Source: CANLBN01 sp965230205 (lineage in GTDB: Bacteria > Pseudomonadota > Gammaproteobacteria > Pseudomonadales > Cellvibrionaceae). From it: DNA of 64,000 bases. Under the pieces are notes generated by a model. It saw nothing but the letters and a program-made list of their open reading frames with translations, was not told where the DNA came from and ran no database searches. The stretch covers positions 2,976,001 through 3,040,000 of the forward strand of contig OZ245996.1 in the NCBI GenBank assembly GCA_965230205.1, in the 5' to 3' direction. The translations under genes were made by a program, and so were the position numbers. Shown piece after piece: positions 1 to 8,647 of the stretch. Numbering within the stretch: position 1 is the stretch's first letter; every line of letters begins with the position of its first letter.

Positions 1-2
1 CA

Positions 3-284
3 GCAGAAGAGTTTTTTAAACAACATGCTAGTAAGTTGAACAATAAAGTTGCTGTATTTTACTGTTCGGTCGGCCTACGTTCATCGAAGATGTTATCAGA
101 ACTAAAGGATAAGCTGCCTGAAAACGGTGTCAGTCAAGCTTATAATTTAGTGGGGGGTGCATTTAAGTGGCATAATGATCAAATCGATTTTGTAAAAAAT
201 GGCGAGGTCACACGGGATATTCATCCATACAATGCTTATTGGGGCCGACTTGTCGATGATAAGGAATCGATTAAATATAAATAA
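3..284 (+). CDS. Rhodanese-like domain protein, 3' part only
   Basis: The reading frame is open to the left edge of the window, so only the C-terminal part (about 93 residues) is visible. It carries the rhodanese active-site loop YCSVGLRSS, in which the Cys is the expected persulfide-carrying nucleophile and is followed by the usual Gly-x-Arg-Ser. A strand-turn YNLVGGAFKW and an Asn-Ala-Tyr-Trp-Gly tail follow. Rhodanese-fold proteins move sulfane sulfur to thiol acceptors; the substrate here cannot be told. A TTG at 36 could serve as a start, but the upstream codons also fit the fold, so the gene most likely begins outside the window. Confidence 0.75.
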   Translation, partial: AEEFFKQHASKLNNKVAVFYCSVGLRSSKMLSELKDKLPENGVSQAYNLVGGAFKWHNDQIDFVKNGEVTRDIHPYNAYWGRLVDDKESIKYK

Positions 285-635
285 GTGAGCATTTGGTTAC
301 TTAACTTGTTAGAGTTAATACTCAATGACTATGGCTTGGCAACCAAAAAAGAAATCACTACGAATATTATTAATACCTTTCAAAGTATGTGATTATTGAG
401 TTAATATTTCTCAGCATTTAGCCTTTAAGCTTACTTATCAGGATAATTCTCCCAAATTTTAATATAGCTTTCTCACATGACAGATGCTCCCGTTTCCGAT
501 TAATGGATAACCAGCGGGTGTTTGACCTATAGATATTATGAATGGCATGAAACCATACGATATAATGCCTGTCGAAGAAAAAGATATTTGTACCCGTTCA
601 GTGTATAAATGTCATTACCTAATTAAGAGTTCAAT
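285..635. other. Intergenic region upstream of MFS gene
   Basis: No gene is visible in these 351 bases. The one suggestive element is a perfect TATAAT at 561-566, about 70 bases before the MFS start codon, but no good -35 box sits 16-18 bases ahead of it. A TTGACC at 522-527 is too far upstream to pair with it. Short AT-rich repeats of the type gagttaata occur near 311 and 398 and are not convincing as a terminator. Confidence 0.3.
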
Positions 636-2237
636 ATGAGTACCACTGCAATACAAGTCAGCCCTTGGGCACCCTTTAAGTCAAAGATTTTTAGTGCTCT
701 TTGGCTATCAGGCATGATCTCCACGATTGGTGTCAGAATGCATGAGGTGGGTGCGGGTTGGTTAATGACCTCGCTATCGTCTGATCCACTGATGGTTGCT
801 CTTGTACAAACAGCAACAACGTTGCCAATTTTTCTTTTTGCTTTACCTGCGGGTGCAATTGCTGATGTGGTCAGTAAACGAAAGCTTCTGATTGTCGTTC
901 AAATTCTCATGGCTGTCGTTGCAGGAATACTCACCTATATAATTTATAAGGGGGCCATTACTCCAGCATGGCTACTCTTCTTTATTTTTGTTTTGGGAAC
1001 CGGCGCCGCTTTTGTTGCGCCAGCTAAGCAGGCCATAGTGCCTCAGTTAATACCTAAAGAAGAATTACAATCAGCTATTGCCTTAAATAGTGTTGGTTTT
1101 AACCTGAGCCGGGCTATTGGTCCCGCTATTGCGGGGGTTTTAATAACAACGGTCGGTATCGCTGCGCCGTTTGCTTTTAATGCTGTCAGTTTCCTTTTTA
1201 TTATCGGTGCTTTGCTGTTTTGGTGCCCGTTCAGAGTGATAGGGGATTTACCTAAAGAGCGTATTCCGGGCGCCATAATGACGGGCTTGCGTTATGTTCG
1301 TTACAGTCCACCATTAAAAGCGACATTCTGGAAGGCATTTGCTTTCTTTATTTCTGCAAGTGCGTTTTGGGCTTTATTGCCATTATTAGTTAAAACCGAG
1401 CTTCAAGGTGACGCCAAACTATTCGGTTTATTAATTGGTATGATTGGCTTAGGTGCTGTTCTTGGCGCTATTTTATTGCCGCGTGTGAAAGCCATGCTGA
1501 CGCCTCAGCGATTAGTAACGGTATCCTCATTATTATTAATGGTTGTATTTATTGTTTCAGCATCATTACAGATCAAAGAACTGATTATGCTGGTGTGTAT
1601 TATTTTTGGTGCATGCTGGGTCTGGGTACTGTCGACCTTTAATGTTTCAGCGCAATTGGCGCTTCCTGATTGGATTCGAGCGCGTGGCCTTGCAATTTAT
1701 TTGATGGTGTTCTTTGGTTCTATGAGTCTGGGCAGTATTGTATGGGGAATGGTCGCTAGCCAACTCGATATCTGTAATGCTCTAGCGGTCTCTGCTTTTA
1801 CATTGGGCATTGGCACTTTCTTGACTCGAAAATGCGAGTTAAACCAAGGTAAAGTTCTCGATTTATCACCATCAACTCATTGGCCTGAGCCGATTGTTGT
1901 CGTTGATTCTGAATGCGAAAAAAATATGCTGCACGAACGTTCGCCAGTTATGGTGACCGTTGAGTATAAGATTAATAAGCCTGATGTAAAAACATTTCTG
2001 TCATTGATGTATAAGCTGGGTCGCGTAAGAAAACAATATGGCGCTTACACCTGGAATATAATGCAAGAATCTGATCAGCCCGATACCTTTGTCGAACACT
2101 TTATGGATGCTTCATGGCTTGAGCACCTGAGGCATCATAAACGTGTGACTAGTGAAGACCGTGAGTTACAAAAACAGATTCACGCACTTCACCAGGGTGA
2201 TGAGCCGCCGAAGGTAAGGCATTTTCTTGGGTCTTAG
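636..2237 (+). CDS. MFS transporter of the MFS_3 (EntS-like) family with a C-terminal soluble domain
   Basis: A 533-residue integral membrane protein. Residues from about 20 to 405 form a run of hydrophobic segments typical of a twelve-helix major facilitator, with GAIADVVSKRKLL in the conserved loop 2-3 position. The start GWLMTSLSSDPLMVALVQ and the FNLSRAIGPAIAGVL segment are typical of the MFS_3 (transmembrane secretion effector, EntS-like) group, which usually exports small molecules. The last 100 or so residues, after helix 12, are hydrophilic and resemble the alpha/beta-barrel antibiotic-monooxygenase-like tail found on many members of this group (YGAYTWNIMQ, SWLEHLRHHKRVT). The gene stands alone, with a likely terminator just after it. 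The exported compound is unknown. Confidence 0.85.
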   Translation: MSTTAIQVSPWAPFKSKIFSALWLSGMISTIGVRMHEVGAGWLMTSLSSDPLMVALVQTATTLPIFLFALPAGAIADVVSKRKLLIVVQILMAVVAGILTYIIYKGAITPAWLLFFIFVLGTGAAFVAPAKQAIVPQLIPKEELQSAIALNSVGFNLSRAIGPAIAGVLITTVGIAAPFAFNAVSFLFIIGALLFWCPFRVIGDLPKERIPGAIMTGLRYVRYSPPLKATFWKAFAFFISASAFWALLPLLVKTELQGDAKLFGLLIGMIGLGAVLGAILLPRVKAMLTPQRLVTVSSLLLMVVFIVSASLQIKELIMLVCIIFGACWVWVLSTFNVSAQLALPDWIRARGLAIYLMVFFGSMSLGSIVWGMVASQLDICNALAVSAFTLGIGTFLTRKCELNQGKVLDLSPSTHWPEPIVVVDSECEKNMLHERSPVMVTVEYKINKPDVKTFLSLMYKLGRVRKQYGAYTWNIMQESDQPDTFVEHFMDASWLEHLRHHKRVTSEDRELQKQIHALHQGDEPPKVRHFLGS

Positions 2238-2238
2238 T

Positions 2239-2288
2239 AAAAAAGTTAGGGCAGTAACTGATTATTGTGTTATTGCTCTACTTTTTTC
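2239..2288. terminator. Likely bidirectional terminator after MFS gene
   Basis: An imperfect hairpin in which the arm beginning AAAAAAGTTAGGGCAGTAAC pairs with GTTATTGCTCTACTTTTTT, leaving a short AT-rich loop and a run of T on the + strand and A on the other. It lies between the MFS gene and the convergent lipoprotein gene and could stop transcription from both. Confidence 0.55.
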
Positions 2289-2336
2289 ATGAAATTATAT
2301 AATACTCAATAATTTTAGGTGATATTCCTAGACTAG

Positions 2337-2780
2337 CTAATTAAGTGCATATTCTGCTGGGCATTTAGCCTTCGTAGCAAAATTATTTTTACTTTCAATA
2401 AATGCAACATGTATTTCGCTAATTAACCAATCTTCATTACTGAAAGTGTATTGAAGGCTGAAAATTAATGGGGATTTTTCTTCATCAAAACCATTGATGT
2501 TTAGGCATCCAGTTTGAGAATTTAAAATTTCGTAATGGCTATCAATAGAAGCCATGTAGCTTTTAAATAATAGTTGATATTGTGCTTCAGGATTATTTTG
2601 ATAATTTTTACCTAACAGTGATAAAGCAAAGTATTCGTCTGCAATTTCGTTGAGATTATCTTTGTTAACAGATTCTTTGTACTGAGAATATTTTGCAAAA
2701 AGTACTGAATCGATATCGTTTGTGCTAGCGCACCCGGTAATAAATAAACTAATAGAAAGGTAGATTACTATATTTTTCAT
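2337..2780 (-). CDS. Small putative lipoprotein, unknown function
   Basis: The 147-residue product begins MKNIVIYLSISLFITGCAST: a short charged start, a hydrophobic core and a lipobox (FITGC) with Cys17 as the lipidation site, so it is probably a lipoprotein. The open frame extends further upstream, but the ATG at 2780 is preferred because it gives this clean signal and has a GGGAA sequence a few bases before it. The mature part is acidic and rich in Asn, Tyr and Ser, has one further Cys pair and shows no family I recognise. It starts 2 bases after the stop of the gene upstream on the same strand, so the two are almost certainly cotranscribed. Confidence 0.6.
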   Translation of the reverse strand: MKNIVIYLSISLFITGCASTNDIDSVLFAKYSQYKESVNKDNLNEIADEYFALSLLGKNYQNNPEAQYQLLFKSYMASIDSHYEILNSQTGCLNINGFDEEKSPLIFSLQYTFSNEDWLISEIHVAFIESKNNFATKAKCPAEYALN

Positions 2781-2782
2781 TG

Positions 2783-3211
2783 TTACATTCCCATAACTTT
2801 TTTCAATTCCATATCGTAAGCGTGATGCCTGCCTTTCAGCGCACGAGCTGCTTTGCAGAGTAGTCCTGAGCAAGATGTGATCAACTCCTCTAGATCAAAA
2901 CTGCCCATAACTGATAACTTTATATATTCTAAGTCAAAAGTTGCGTGATATCCTACCTTCATATCATCCTTATTGCTAAAAGAAATGCTTACACGCTTTA
3001 TTTTAACTCCAACTTTTTGTAAAACTGGATTTCCGTTAAATGTTACTATTCCTGCAGAACCGGAGAGAGTGGCATTGCCATCTTGGTCAACAGTCAATTT
3101 TGCAGGCCCTTTTTTTGCCATAATTTTTACGGTCATCCCTTTATTTTGTGAATAGGCTAATTCTAGGAATTTTGCGATCGTTATTTTGGCTTCTGCTCTC
3201 TTTAAGTTCAT
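2783..3211 (-). CDS. Unrecognised 142-residue protein, upstream partner of a lipoprotein
   Basis: I do not recognise this gene. The product is basic at its start (MNLKRAEAKITIAKFLELAYSQ), has a middle of alternating hydrophobic residues that looks like beta strands (about 27-105), and ends with a helical, Cys-containing tail (SCSGLLCKAARALKGRHH). No signal peptide or membrane segment is visible, so it is probably cytoplasmic. It is immediately followed by the putative lipoprotein gene with 2 bases between them, which suggests a two-gene operon. Codon use looks ordinary for the window. Confidence 0.5.
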   Translation of the reverse strand: MNLKRAEAKITIAKFLELAYSQNKGMTVKIMAKKGPAKLTVDQDGNATLSGSAGIVTFNGNPVLQKVGVKIKRVSISFSNKDDMKVGYHATFDLEYIKLSVMGSFDLEELITSCSGLLCKAARALKGRHHAYDMELKKVMGM

Positions 3212-3492
3212 AGTGTTCTCCCTGATCTACTATATTATATTGCTTGTTTTTAAAAACGTTTTCTGAGTGCCTTGAAAAATTTGTCAAGTATTTAATAAGG
3301 TGATTATGAAGTCAACAAGAATGCACTGTAAGCCTTATTAAAGTATTGATATGGCATGAGAGTCTTCATTTTTGAGTGGTTTAAGGTTTTTCTCGATTAC
3401 TTTTAGATTTCTTAAAGAGAAAAAAGGATCGAGTTAATTGGCAAGAAAGGAAAGAAATATAGTAATAAGTCGATATATTGAAGCTGGAGGGG

Positions 3493-4083
3493 TTATCTCC
3501 ACCGATCAAACCATGCACCCATCACTTTACGTGAGTATTTAGTGCTGCCATAACTACCATTGTAGCGTGCTAGAGCAGGGGCAATATTGCCTTTTTCTCT
3601 ATCGAGATAATGTTTGAGGATGGTGCAACCGTAACGAAGATTGGTTTCTAGGTTAATCAGGTTGTCGTCAGGACGGCCGATTTCTTTTTTCCAAAAAGGC
3701 ATGACTTGCATCATACCTTGTGCGCCAACAACCGAAACGGCGTAGGGGTTAAATGCACTTTCAATTTGAATAACGGCAAGTACAAGTTCCGGCTCTAAAT
3801 TGGCACGTTTAGCTTCGCGGTGAACATTGCGCAAAATATATAAGCGTTCCGCTGGGTCTTTAATGTAACGCTTCAGTTTATGAGACATTGCCGTTAACCA
3901 TACTTCGGCGTCAAAACGATCTTCAAAGCTATCCGAAGCTGCAATTGCTTTTTTCAACTCAAGCCTAAGATCATTATCAATCGCTTGTCTGCCGACAGTA
4001 TTGGCAACTGCTATCGAACAATGAATCATTGTTAATAGCAGTACCAGCGCAGATAATGTCTGTTGTTTTGCTTTTGTTGTCAT
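3493..4083 (-). CDS. Periplasmic lytic transglycosylase (SLT domain)
   Basis: A 196-residue secreted enzyme predicted to cleave the glycan strand of peptidoglycan to 1,6-anhydromuramyl products. The N-terminus (about 28 residues, hydrophobic SALVLLLTMIHCSIAVA) is a signal peptide. The catalytic SLT domain runs from about residue 80 to the end and has all the family signatures: AVIQIESAFN with catalytic Glu108, GAQGMMQVMP, NLETNLRYGCTILKHYL and ALARYNGSYG. It is short for the family and has no substrate-binding appendage. It lies 41 bases downstream of proS on the same strand and may be read from it. Confidence 0.9.
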   Translation of the reverse strand: MTTKAKQQTLSALVLLLTMIHCSIAVANTVGRQAIDNDLRLELKKAIAASDSFEDRFDAEVWLTAMSHKLKRYIKDPAERLYILRNVHREAKRANLEPELVLAVIQIESAFNPYAVSVVGAQGMMQVMPFWKKEIGRPDDNLINLETNLRYGCTILKHYLDREKGNIAPALARYNGSYGSTKYSRKVMGAWFDRWR

Positions 4084-4124
4084 ACAACTTTATTCAAGTT
4101 TTATATCTTTTATCAGTCATCAAG

Positions 4125-5855
4125 CTAAAGATTACCTAAAAATGACATTAAGTCGTCTAATTGAATCTCTTGTTTATTCTCATCTCTACGGCCCTTATAC
4201 TCTACGCTTCCTTTTTCTAGGCCGCGGTCACCTACAACAATACGGTGTGGTATGCCCATTAGTTCAGTGTCAGCTAACATTACACCGAGTCTGGCCTTTG
4301 CTTCATCCATATAGAGTACTTCGTAACCAGCGGCTTGTAACTCCCTGTAAAGCGTTTCACATTTTTCTTTAACGGCTTCAGATTTGTGTGGATTAATAGG
4401 GATTAGCGCAATCTGAAAGGGGGCAATGGCTTCAGGCCAGATAATGCCATTCTCATCATGGTTTTGCTCAATAGCCGCTGCTATCACGCGAGTGACGCCA
4501 ACACCATAACAACCCATAATCATGGTCTGTGATTTGCCATTTTCATCCAATACATTGGCATTTAACGCTTTGCTGTATTTTGTGCCCAGCTGGAAAATAT
4601 GGCCGACTTCGATACCGCGTTTAATTTCCAATGTGCCTTTGCCGCAAGGGCTTGGATCGCCGACAATAACGTTGCGGATATCAACGGCATTCTCAACAGA
4701 GAGATCCGCAGAAATATCTCGTGCCCAGTTAGTACCTACAAGGTGATAACCTTCTTTATTGGCGCCGCAGACAAAGTCACTGAGTACCGCCGCAGAGCGA
4801 TCAACATAAGTTTTAATCGATAAATCTTTTGGTCCTAGAGATCCAACCTTGCAGCCAATTTCTTTTTCGATACGTTCTTCAGGAGCAAAGGTTAATGGGT
4901 CTGCAACGCCTTCTAGCTTCGCTGCTTTAATCTCATTTAAGTTGTGGTCGCCACGCAAGACCAGTGCAATTAATGGTTCGTTTCCGTCTTCGTCTTTCTT
5001 ACCTAACACGATCAATGTTTTAATGGTTTGAGTTGCAGGGACATTGAGGAATTCAGAAACTGCTTCAATAGTATGTTGGTCTGGCGTTGCTACTTCTTCT
5101 AAGGCAAGTGTAGGTTCTTGTCTTTGTTTGGTTTCAATGGCTTCGGCCATCTCTATATTTGCCGCATAATTACTTTCAGTACTAAAGGCGATATCGTCTT
5201 CACCACTATCGGCCAATACATGGAATTCATGAGAACCTGAACCACCGATTGAACCCGAGTCAGCGATAACAGGGCGATAATCCAAGTTAATACGGTCAAA
5301 AATATTACAGTAGGTTTGATGCATAACATCGTAAGTTTCTTGCAATGATTTCTGATCCACGTGGAATGAATAGGCATCCTTCATAATAAATTCACGAGAA
5401 CGCATCACCCCAAAGCGCGGACGTATTTCATCGCGGAACTTGGTTTGAATTTGGTAAAAGTTGGCTGGCAATTGCTTGTAACTGCTGATTTCGTTACGAA
5501 TTAAATCGGTAATGACTTCTTCATGAGTTGGGCCTAGGCAAAAGTCTCTTTGATGGCGGTCATTGATACGCAATAACTCTGGCCCATATTCTTGCCAGCG
5601 GCCAGATTCCTGCCATAGCTCGGCAGGTTGTACAACAGGCATTAAGACTTCTTGTGCACCGGCACAGTTGTCCATTTCATCACGAATGATATTTTCGACC
5701 TTACGAATAACGCGTAAACCCAAGGGTAGCCATGTATAGAGCCCTGATGCCAATTTACGGATTAAACCAGCTCTTAGCATCAATTGATGGCTGATAACTT
5801 CTGCATCAGCAGGGGTTTCTTTAAGGGTGGCGATTAAAAAACGGCTGGCGCGCAT
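4125..5855 (-). CDS. proS: Prolyl-tRNA synthetase
   Basis: Charges tRNA-Pro with proline in the cytoplasm. The 576-residue length matches the bacterial type with an inserted editing domain. It begins MRASRFLIATLKETPADAEVISHQLMLRAG, a typical ProS start, and shows class II synthetase motif 2 (FRDEIRPRFGVMRSREFIMKDAYSFH), then the inserted YbaK-like domain that hydrolyses Ala-tRNA-Pro (about residues 240-390). Motif 3 lies in MGCYGVGVTR and the anticodon-binding domain in the last 110 residues. AGGAAG upstream of the ATG is a good ribosome site. Confidence 0.97.
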   Translation of the reverse strand: MRASRFLIATLKETPADAEVISHQLMLRAGLIRKLASGLYTWLPLGLRVIRKVENIIRDEMDNCAGAQEVLMPVVQPAELWQESGRWQEYGPELLRINDRHQRDFCLGPTHEEVITDLIRNEISSYKQLPANFYQIQTKFRDEIRPRFGVMRSREFIMKDAYSFHVDQKSLQETYDVMHQTYCNIFDRINLDYRPVIADSGSIGGSGSHEFHVLADSGEDDIAFSTESNYAANIEMAEAIETKQRQEPTLALEEVATPDQHTIEAVSEFLNVPATQTIKTLIVLGKKDEDGNEPLIALVLRGDHNLNEIKAAKLEGVADPLTFAPEERIEKEIGCKVGSLGPKDLSIKTYVDRSAAVLSDFVCGANKEGYHLVGTNWARDISADLSVENAVDIRNVIVGDPSPCGKGTLEIKRGIEVGHIFQLGTKYSKALNANVLDENGKSQTMIMGCYGVGVTRVIAAAIEQNHDENGIIWPEAIAPFQIALIPINPHKSEAVKEKCETLYRELQAAGYEVLYMDEAKARLGVMLADTELMGIPHRIVVGDRGLEKGSVEYKGRRDENKQEIQLDDLMSFLGNL

Positions 5856-5888
5856 CGAGTAAACTTCCTAAAGGTGAAAAAGTATATA

Positions 5889-5922
5889 AACAGTTAGAGG
5901 GCTTATATTCCTTCTAACTGTT
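5889..5922 (-). terminator. Hairpin between the DUF1835 gene and proS
   Basis: A perfect 10-bp inverted repeat (AACAGTTAGA at 5889-5898 and its complement at 5913-5922) with a 14-base loop. Read on the minus strand it follows the end of the DUF1835 gene and is trailed by an AT-rich stretch with a late T run, so it is probably a weak terminator. It could also act as a proS leader structure. Confidence 0.45.
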
Positions 5923-5945
5923 AAAAAGGGTGTATTTTCGTCAAA

Positions 5946-7322
5946 TTATACAGAGATTTCCACTAAAGATTGATCTGATCGACGGATTGTCCATGCTTTA
6001 CCCGTCGACACATCTATTTTTGTTCCTCCGACCCAGAAGATAACCTTATTAAGTCTAAGCCAATGAGTTTCATCTCTAAGAAGCTTTTTACCAGTAGTGG
6101 TTAAGGTAATATGCCAATGTTTACGGTTATTGTAGTGGTTTCGGTCTGGTTCATTCTTTAATTTTTTATCTGTTTCATTGACCTTAATAGCTATGGCTGG
6201 ATTCTCCACATCACTTAATCCTTTTAATACCCACCAATATTGTAAGTCTCCCATATAGGTTAAATATTCATAATGGTTATTGTTTAAATGGAATAATTTC
6301 TCTGCATTCATTGGGCCTCTGTCATATAAGGCTTGTAGAGTTTGCTGGGCTGTTAACCCCAGGCCATTTTCGGTGGAAGGTAGTTCTTGTAAGTGCCGAC
6401 GAAAAGCCTTTGCCAGTGTTGGAATTTCAGGAGTATTTGATAGAACTAATTCTGACATCAGCTTGGGTGTAGGGGAGGTAAGGGCTTTCCAAGCTTGCTT
6501 TCCTAGTGCTAATTGAGTATCACTAATGGGTTTGAACTCTTTCCATAAGACCCTCATTGCTTCAGGGGGTAATGACCCTATGCTATGAAATTTACTGACA
6601 CCCGGAAAATGTGTGATGTTTATCATTTCTAACCTGCCGGGTCTATTTTTAGCATCGCTGAAAAAATCAAGTAACCGGGCTAAAATAAGCTGGTCATAGG
6701 AGTCATGTTCTAACCATATGCAAGCTCGATCATAGTGTTTGGCTTTGCTCAACTCAATGTAATCTTCCAATAGTAAATCTTCAAATTTCTCATTTCGTAA
6801 CTGGTATTCTTTTTTTAGAAAATCTGCCCGCAATTCAATAAATTCATTAAGCGAATCTGTATTCGTAACAGGCCCATGGACATATGGATCAGAAAAATTA
6901 AGGAAATCACCCTCAAAGCCGGCTATGGCAAGAGCGTGCATGATGTCGCTGCCACAGCGAATGTGTAATGTCTTAAGATCTTGGTCTAATGCCTGTGGCT
7001 CATTGCTGCTAATCGCTTTTCTTGCTATGTCACTATGTTCAGCAAAGGCTTTTAAATCTGTCCATTTTTTAAAGCCATTCTCCTGAGCAATAATGTGTTG
7101 AGCTTTACTTAAGGTGTATTCAGATTGGTTATGGCTAAACGATTTTGCAGCGCGTTTCAGTGCAGCTGAATGCTTACTTTTGAGCTCAGTGAGTAGTTCT
7201 TTGGATTGCTTTTTCTGCTGTTCAAGAGAAATGGGCCGTGCACGGCGCGGATCATCTTCTTTGAATTCAAAGAGTTTAAGTGGAGACTTTTGCGCACGTA
7301 GCGCTTTGAGACTTTCGATCAT
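5946..7322 (-). CDS. DUF1835 domain protein
   Basis: A 458-residue soluble protein. The segment from about residue 118 (LHIRCGSDIMHALAIAGFEGDFLNFSDP, then YVHGPV) is the start of a DUF1835 domain, a family of unknown biochemical role. The following part (ACIWLEHDSYDQLILARLL, about 200-230) and the C-terminal half (TPKLMSELV to KKLLRDETHWLRLNK) match the DUF3658-like companion region often seen in these proteins. The first 100 residues are basic and helical and include an ankyrin-like or scaffold-like segment. There is no signal peptide or membrane segment. GAGGAA before the ATG supports the start. It reads towards proS with 90 bases between. Confidence 0.7.
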   Translation of the reverse strand: MIESLKALRAQKSPLKLFEFKEDDPRRARPISLEQQKKQSKELLTELKSKHSAALKRAAKSFSHNQSEYTLSKAQHIIAQENGFKKWTDLKAFAEHSDIARKAISSNEPQALDQDLKTLHIRCGSDIMHALAIAGFEGDFLNFSDPYVHGPVTNTDSLNEFIELRADFLKKEYQLRNEKFEDLLLEDYIELSKAKHYDRACIWLEHDSYDQLILARLLDFFSDAKNRPGRLEMINITHFPGVSKFHSIGSLPPEAMRVLWKEFKPISDTQLALGKQAWKALTSPTPKLMSELVLSNTPEIPTLAKAFRRHLQELPSTENGLGLTAQQTLQALYDRGPMNAEKLFHLNNNHYEYLTYMGDLQYWWVLKGLSDVENPAIAIKVNETDKKLKNEPDRNHYNNRKHWHITLTTTGKKLLRDETHWLRLNKVIFWVGGTKIDVSTGKAWTIRRSDQSLVEISV

Positions 7323-7523
7323 AACGAGTTCCTCTGTTTTACCCTATGTCTGCATGTAGGATTTAGGAAATCGCTAGTTACTGGTAGTATTTGCTGGGCG
7401 CAGCCCTTTCCGCAGACCGGATGCTGACAAACCAGCACACGGCAAAGATAACGAAAAAAGATATCCTCTGCAATAAAAAACTGTTTAAATTCTCTGGCGT
7501 AAATGATCTTTTAGGGAGTTATT

Positions 7524-7949
7524 ATGTTTAAGCTTCATCACCAATTGGCTGCTGACACACATGTTGTCGGCCATTTTCCTTTATCGTTGCTACTGTTGTG
7601 CAAGGATGCTAACTATCCTTGGTGTATTTTAGTGCCCAAGCAAGAGGAGATTAGAGAGATTCACCAGTTGAATAAGGAAGATCGGCAACAATTGCTTGAT
7701 GAATCTTGTGCTTTAGCTGAAGTGATGGAAAGCTTATACCAGCCGGTGAAAATGAATGTTGCAGCATTAGGTAATATGGTGCCACAGCTCCATATTCATC
7801 ATATTGCTCGTTTTAAGACGGATCCAGCGTGGCCAGGGCCTATCTGGGGAAAGGTGTCTCCGAGTGATTATTCAGTTGAATTGCTGGGGCAGCGTATTCA
7901 GGATTTGCGTTCGGGACTTATTAATAAAGAGATAGGGTTTAGAGGGTAA
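7524..7949 (+). CDS. HIT family protein (histidine triad-like)
   Basis: A 141-residue member of the HIT superfamily of nucleotide hydrolases and transferases. The N-terminal strand region LLLLCKDANYPWCILVPKQEE and the signature MVPQLHIHHIAR (about residues 88-99) are clear. In the triad itself the first His of the classic H-x-H-x-H is Gln (Q-L-H-I-H-H), a pattern typical of one proteobacterial HIT subgroup, while the likely catalytic His is kept. The substrate is unknown. It is a single gene with its own start (TTTTAGGGAGTTATT before ATG gives an AGGGAG ribosome site). Confidence 0.85.
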   Translation: MFKLHHQLAADTHVVGHFPLSLLLLCKDANYPWCILVPKQEEIREIHQLNKEDRQQLLDESCALAEVMESLYQPVKMNVAALGNMVPQLHIHHIARFKTDPAWPGPIWGKVSPSDYSVELLGQRIQDLRSGLINKEIGFRG

Positions 7950-7964
7950 ATGTGTTTCTGGAGG

Positions 7965-7998
7965 CAAAAAATAGCGAAGTGCTGGACTTCGCTATTCT
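7965..7998 (-). terminator. Terminator between HIT and HU-like genes
   Basis: A perfect 11-bp stem, AATAGCGAAGT at 7970-7980 with its complement at 7986-7996 and a 5-base loop. On the minus strand the stem is followed by TTTTTT, so it is a strong intrinsic terminator for the HU-like gene; it may also stop the HIT transcript. Confidence 0.8.
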
Positions 7999-8013
7999 TG
8001 AGATTAGATAGAC

Positions 8014-8415
8014 TTATTCAGCCATTTCTTTAAGTTTCTTCAATGGACGAATTTTAACCGCGATACTGGCAGGCTTCGCTTTGAACATTGTTTCTTCGCC
8101 AGTGAAAGGGTTAATACCTTTGCGGGCTTTCTTCGCTGGTTTCTTAACAGTGACTATTTTCATTAAGCCAGGTAAAACAAACTCGCCACAGGCGCGTTTT
8201 TTAACATGGCCTTCAATGATATCAGTCAATTCATTGAGCACAGATTGAACTTGCTTACGAGTCAGCTCAGTATTATCTGCTATTTGGGTTAACATCTGAG
8301 TTTTGGTGTAACGCTCAGAAATAGCCTTGATTTTTTTAGCAGGTGCTGCAGCTTTCTTTGCAACAGCTTTTTTTGCAGGAGCTTTCTTTTTAGCAGCGGC
8401 TTTTTTTGCGGCCAT
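8014..8415 (-). CDS. HU-family DNA-binding protein with a Lys/Ala-rich N-terminal tail
   Basis: A 133-residue nucleoid-type protein. The first 30 residues are almost only Lys and Ala with Pro (AAKKAAAKKKAPAKKAVAKK), resembling histone H1 tails. From about residue 35 comes an HU/IHF-like fold: KTQMLTQIADNTELTRKQVQSVLNEL, a region with VKKPAKKARKGINPFTGEETMFKAKPA (the DNA-bending arm, where HU has RTGRNPQTGE) and a final AVKIRPLKKLKE strand. It likely binds and compacts DNA non-specifically through the tail. The gene is monocistronic, with a terminator downstream and a promoter overlapped by an inverted repeat upstream. Confidence 0.88.
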   Translation of the reverse strand: MAAKKAAAKKKAPAKKAVAKKAAAPAKKIKAISERYTKTQMLTQIADNTELTRKQVQSVLNELTDIIEGHVKKRACGEFVLPGLMKIVTVKKPAKKARKGINPFTGEETMFKAKPASIAVKIRPLKKLKEMAE

Positions 8416-8451
8416 AGGACATACCTTTATTTAGTTATCATTAACGGAATG

Positions 8452-8482
8452 ACTTTAGAGGGTTTACCATAGTCTGTAAACC
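8452..8482 (-). promoter_or_regulatory. Promoter with overlapping inverted repeat for the HU-like gene
   Basis: On the minus strand TTTACA (complement of 8475-8480) and TAAAGT (complement of 8452-8457) are 17 bases apart and match the -35 and -10 boxes well. The -35 box lies inside an inverted repeat GGTTTAC-N8-GTAAACC (8461-8482), which could be an operator. The rest of the 8416-8726 intergenic stretch holds this and the aspS-side promoter. Confidence 0.45.
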
Positions 8483-8647
8483 GATCTAGAAGCAACGGGT
8501 GCTATATATATAGCATTAAAATAAATCCTTCAAGAAAAAACCCTGTATTTTAAGGGCTAAATGCGTTTTTTTTATCATAGGTCTCAAAAAAGTATGCTAG
8601 TCATGGATGCATAGCGTAAATCTGTTTGCAAAACAACCAAATTCGGG

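Noticed and set aside
522..566. TTGACC at 522 with TATAAT at 561 as one promoter
   Set aside because: The spacing of 33 bases is far beyond the usable range for a sigma-70 promoter.
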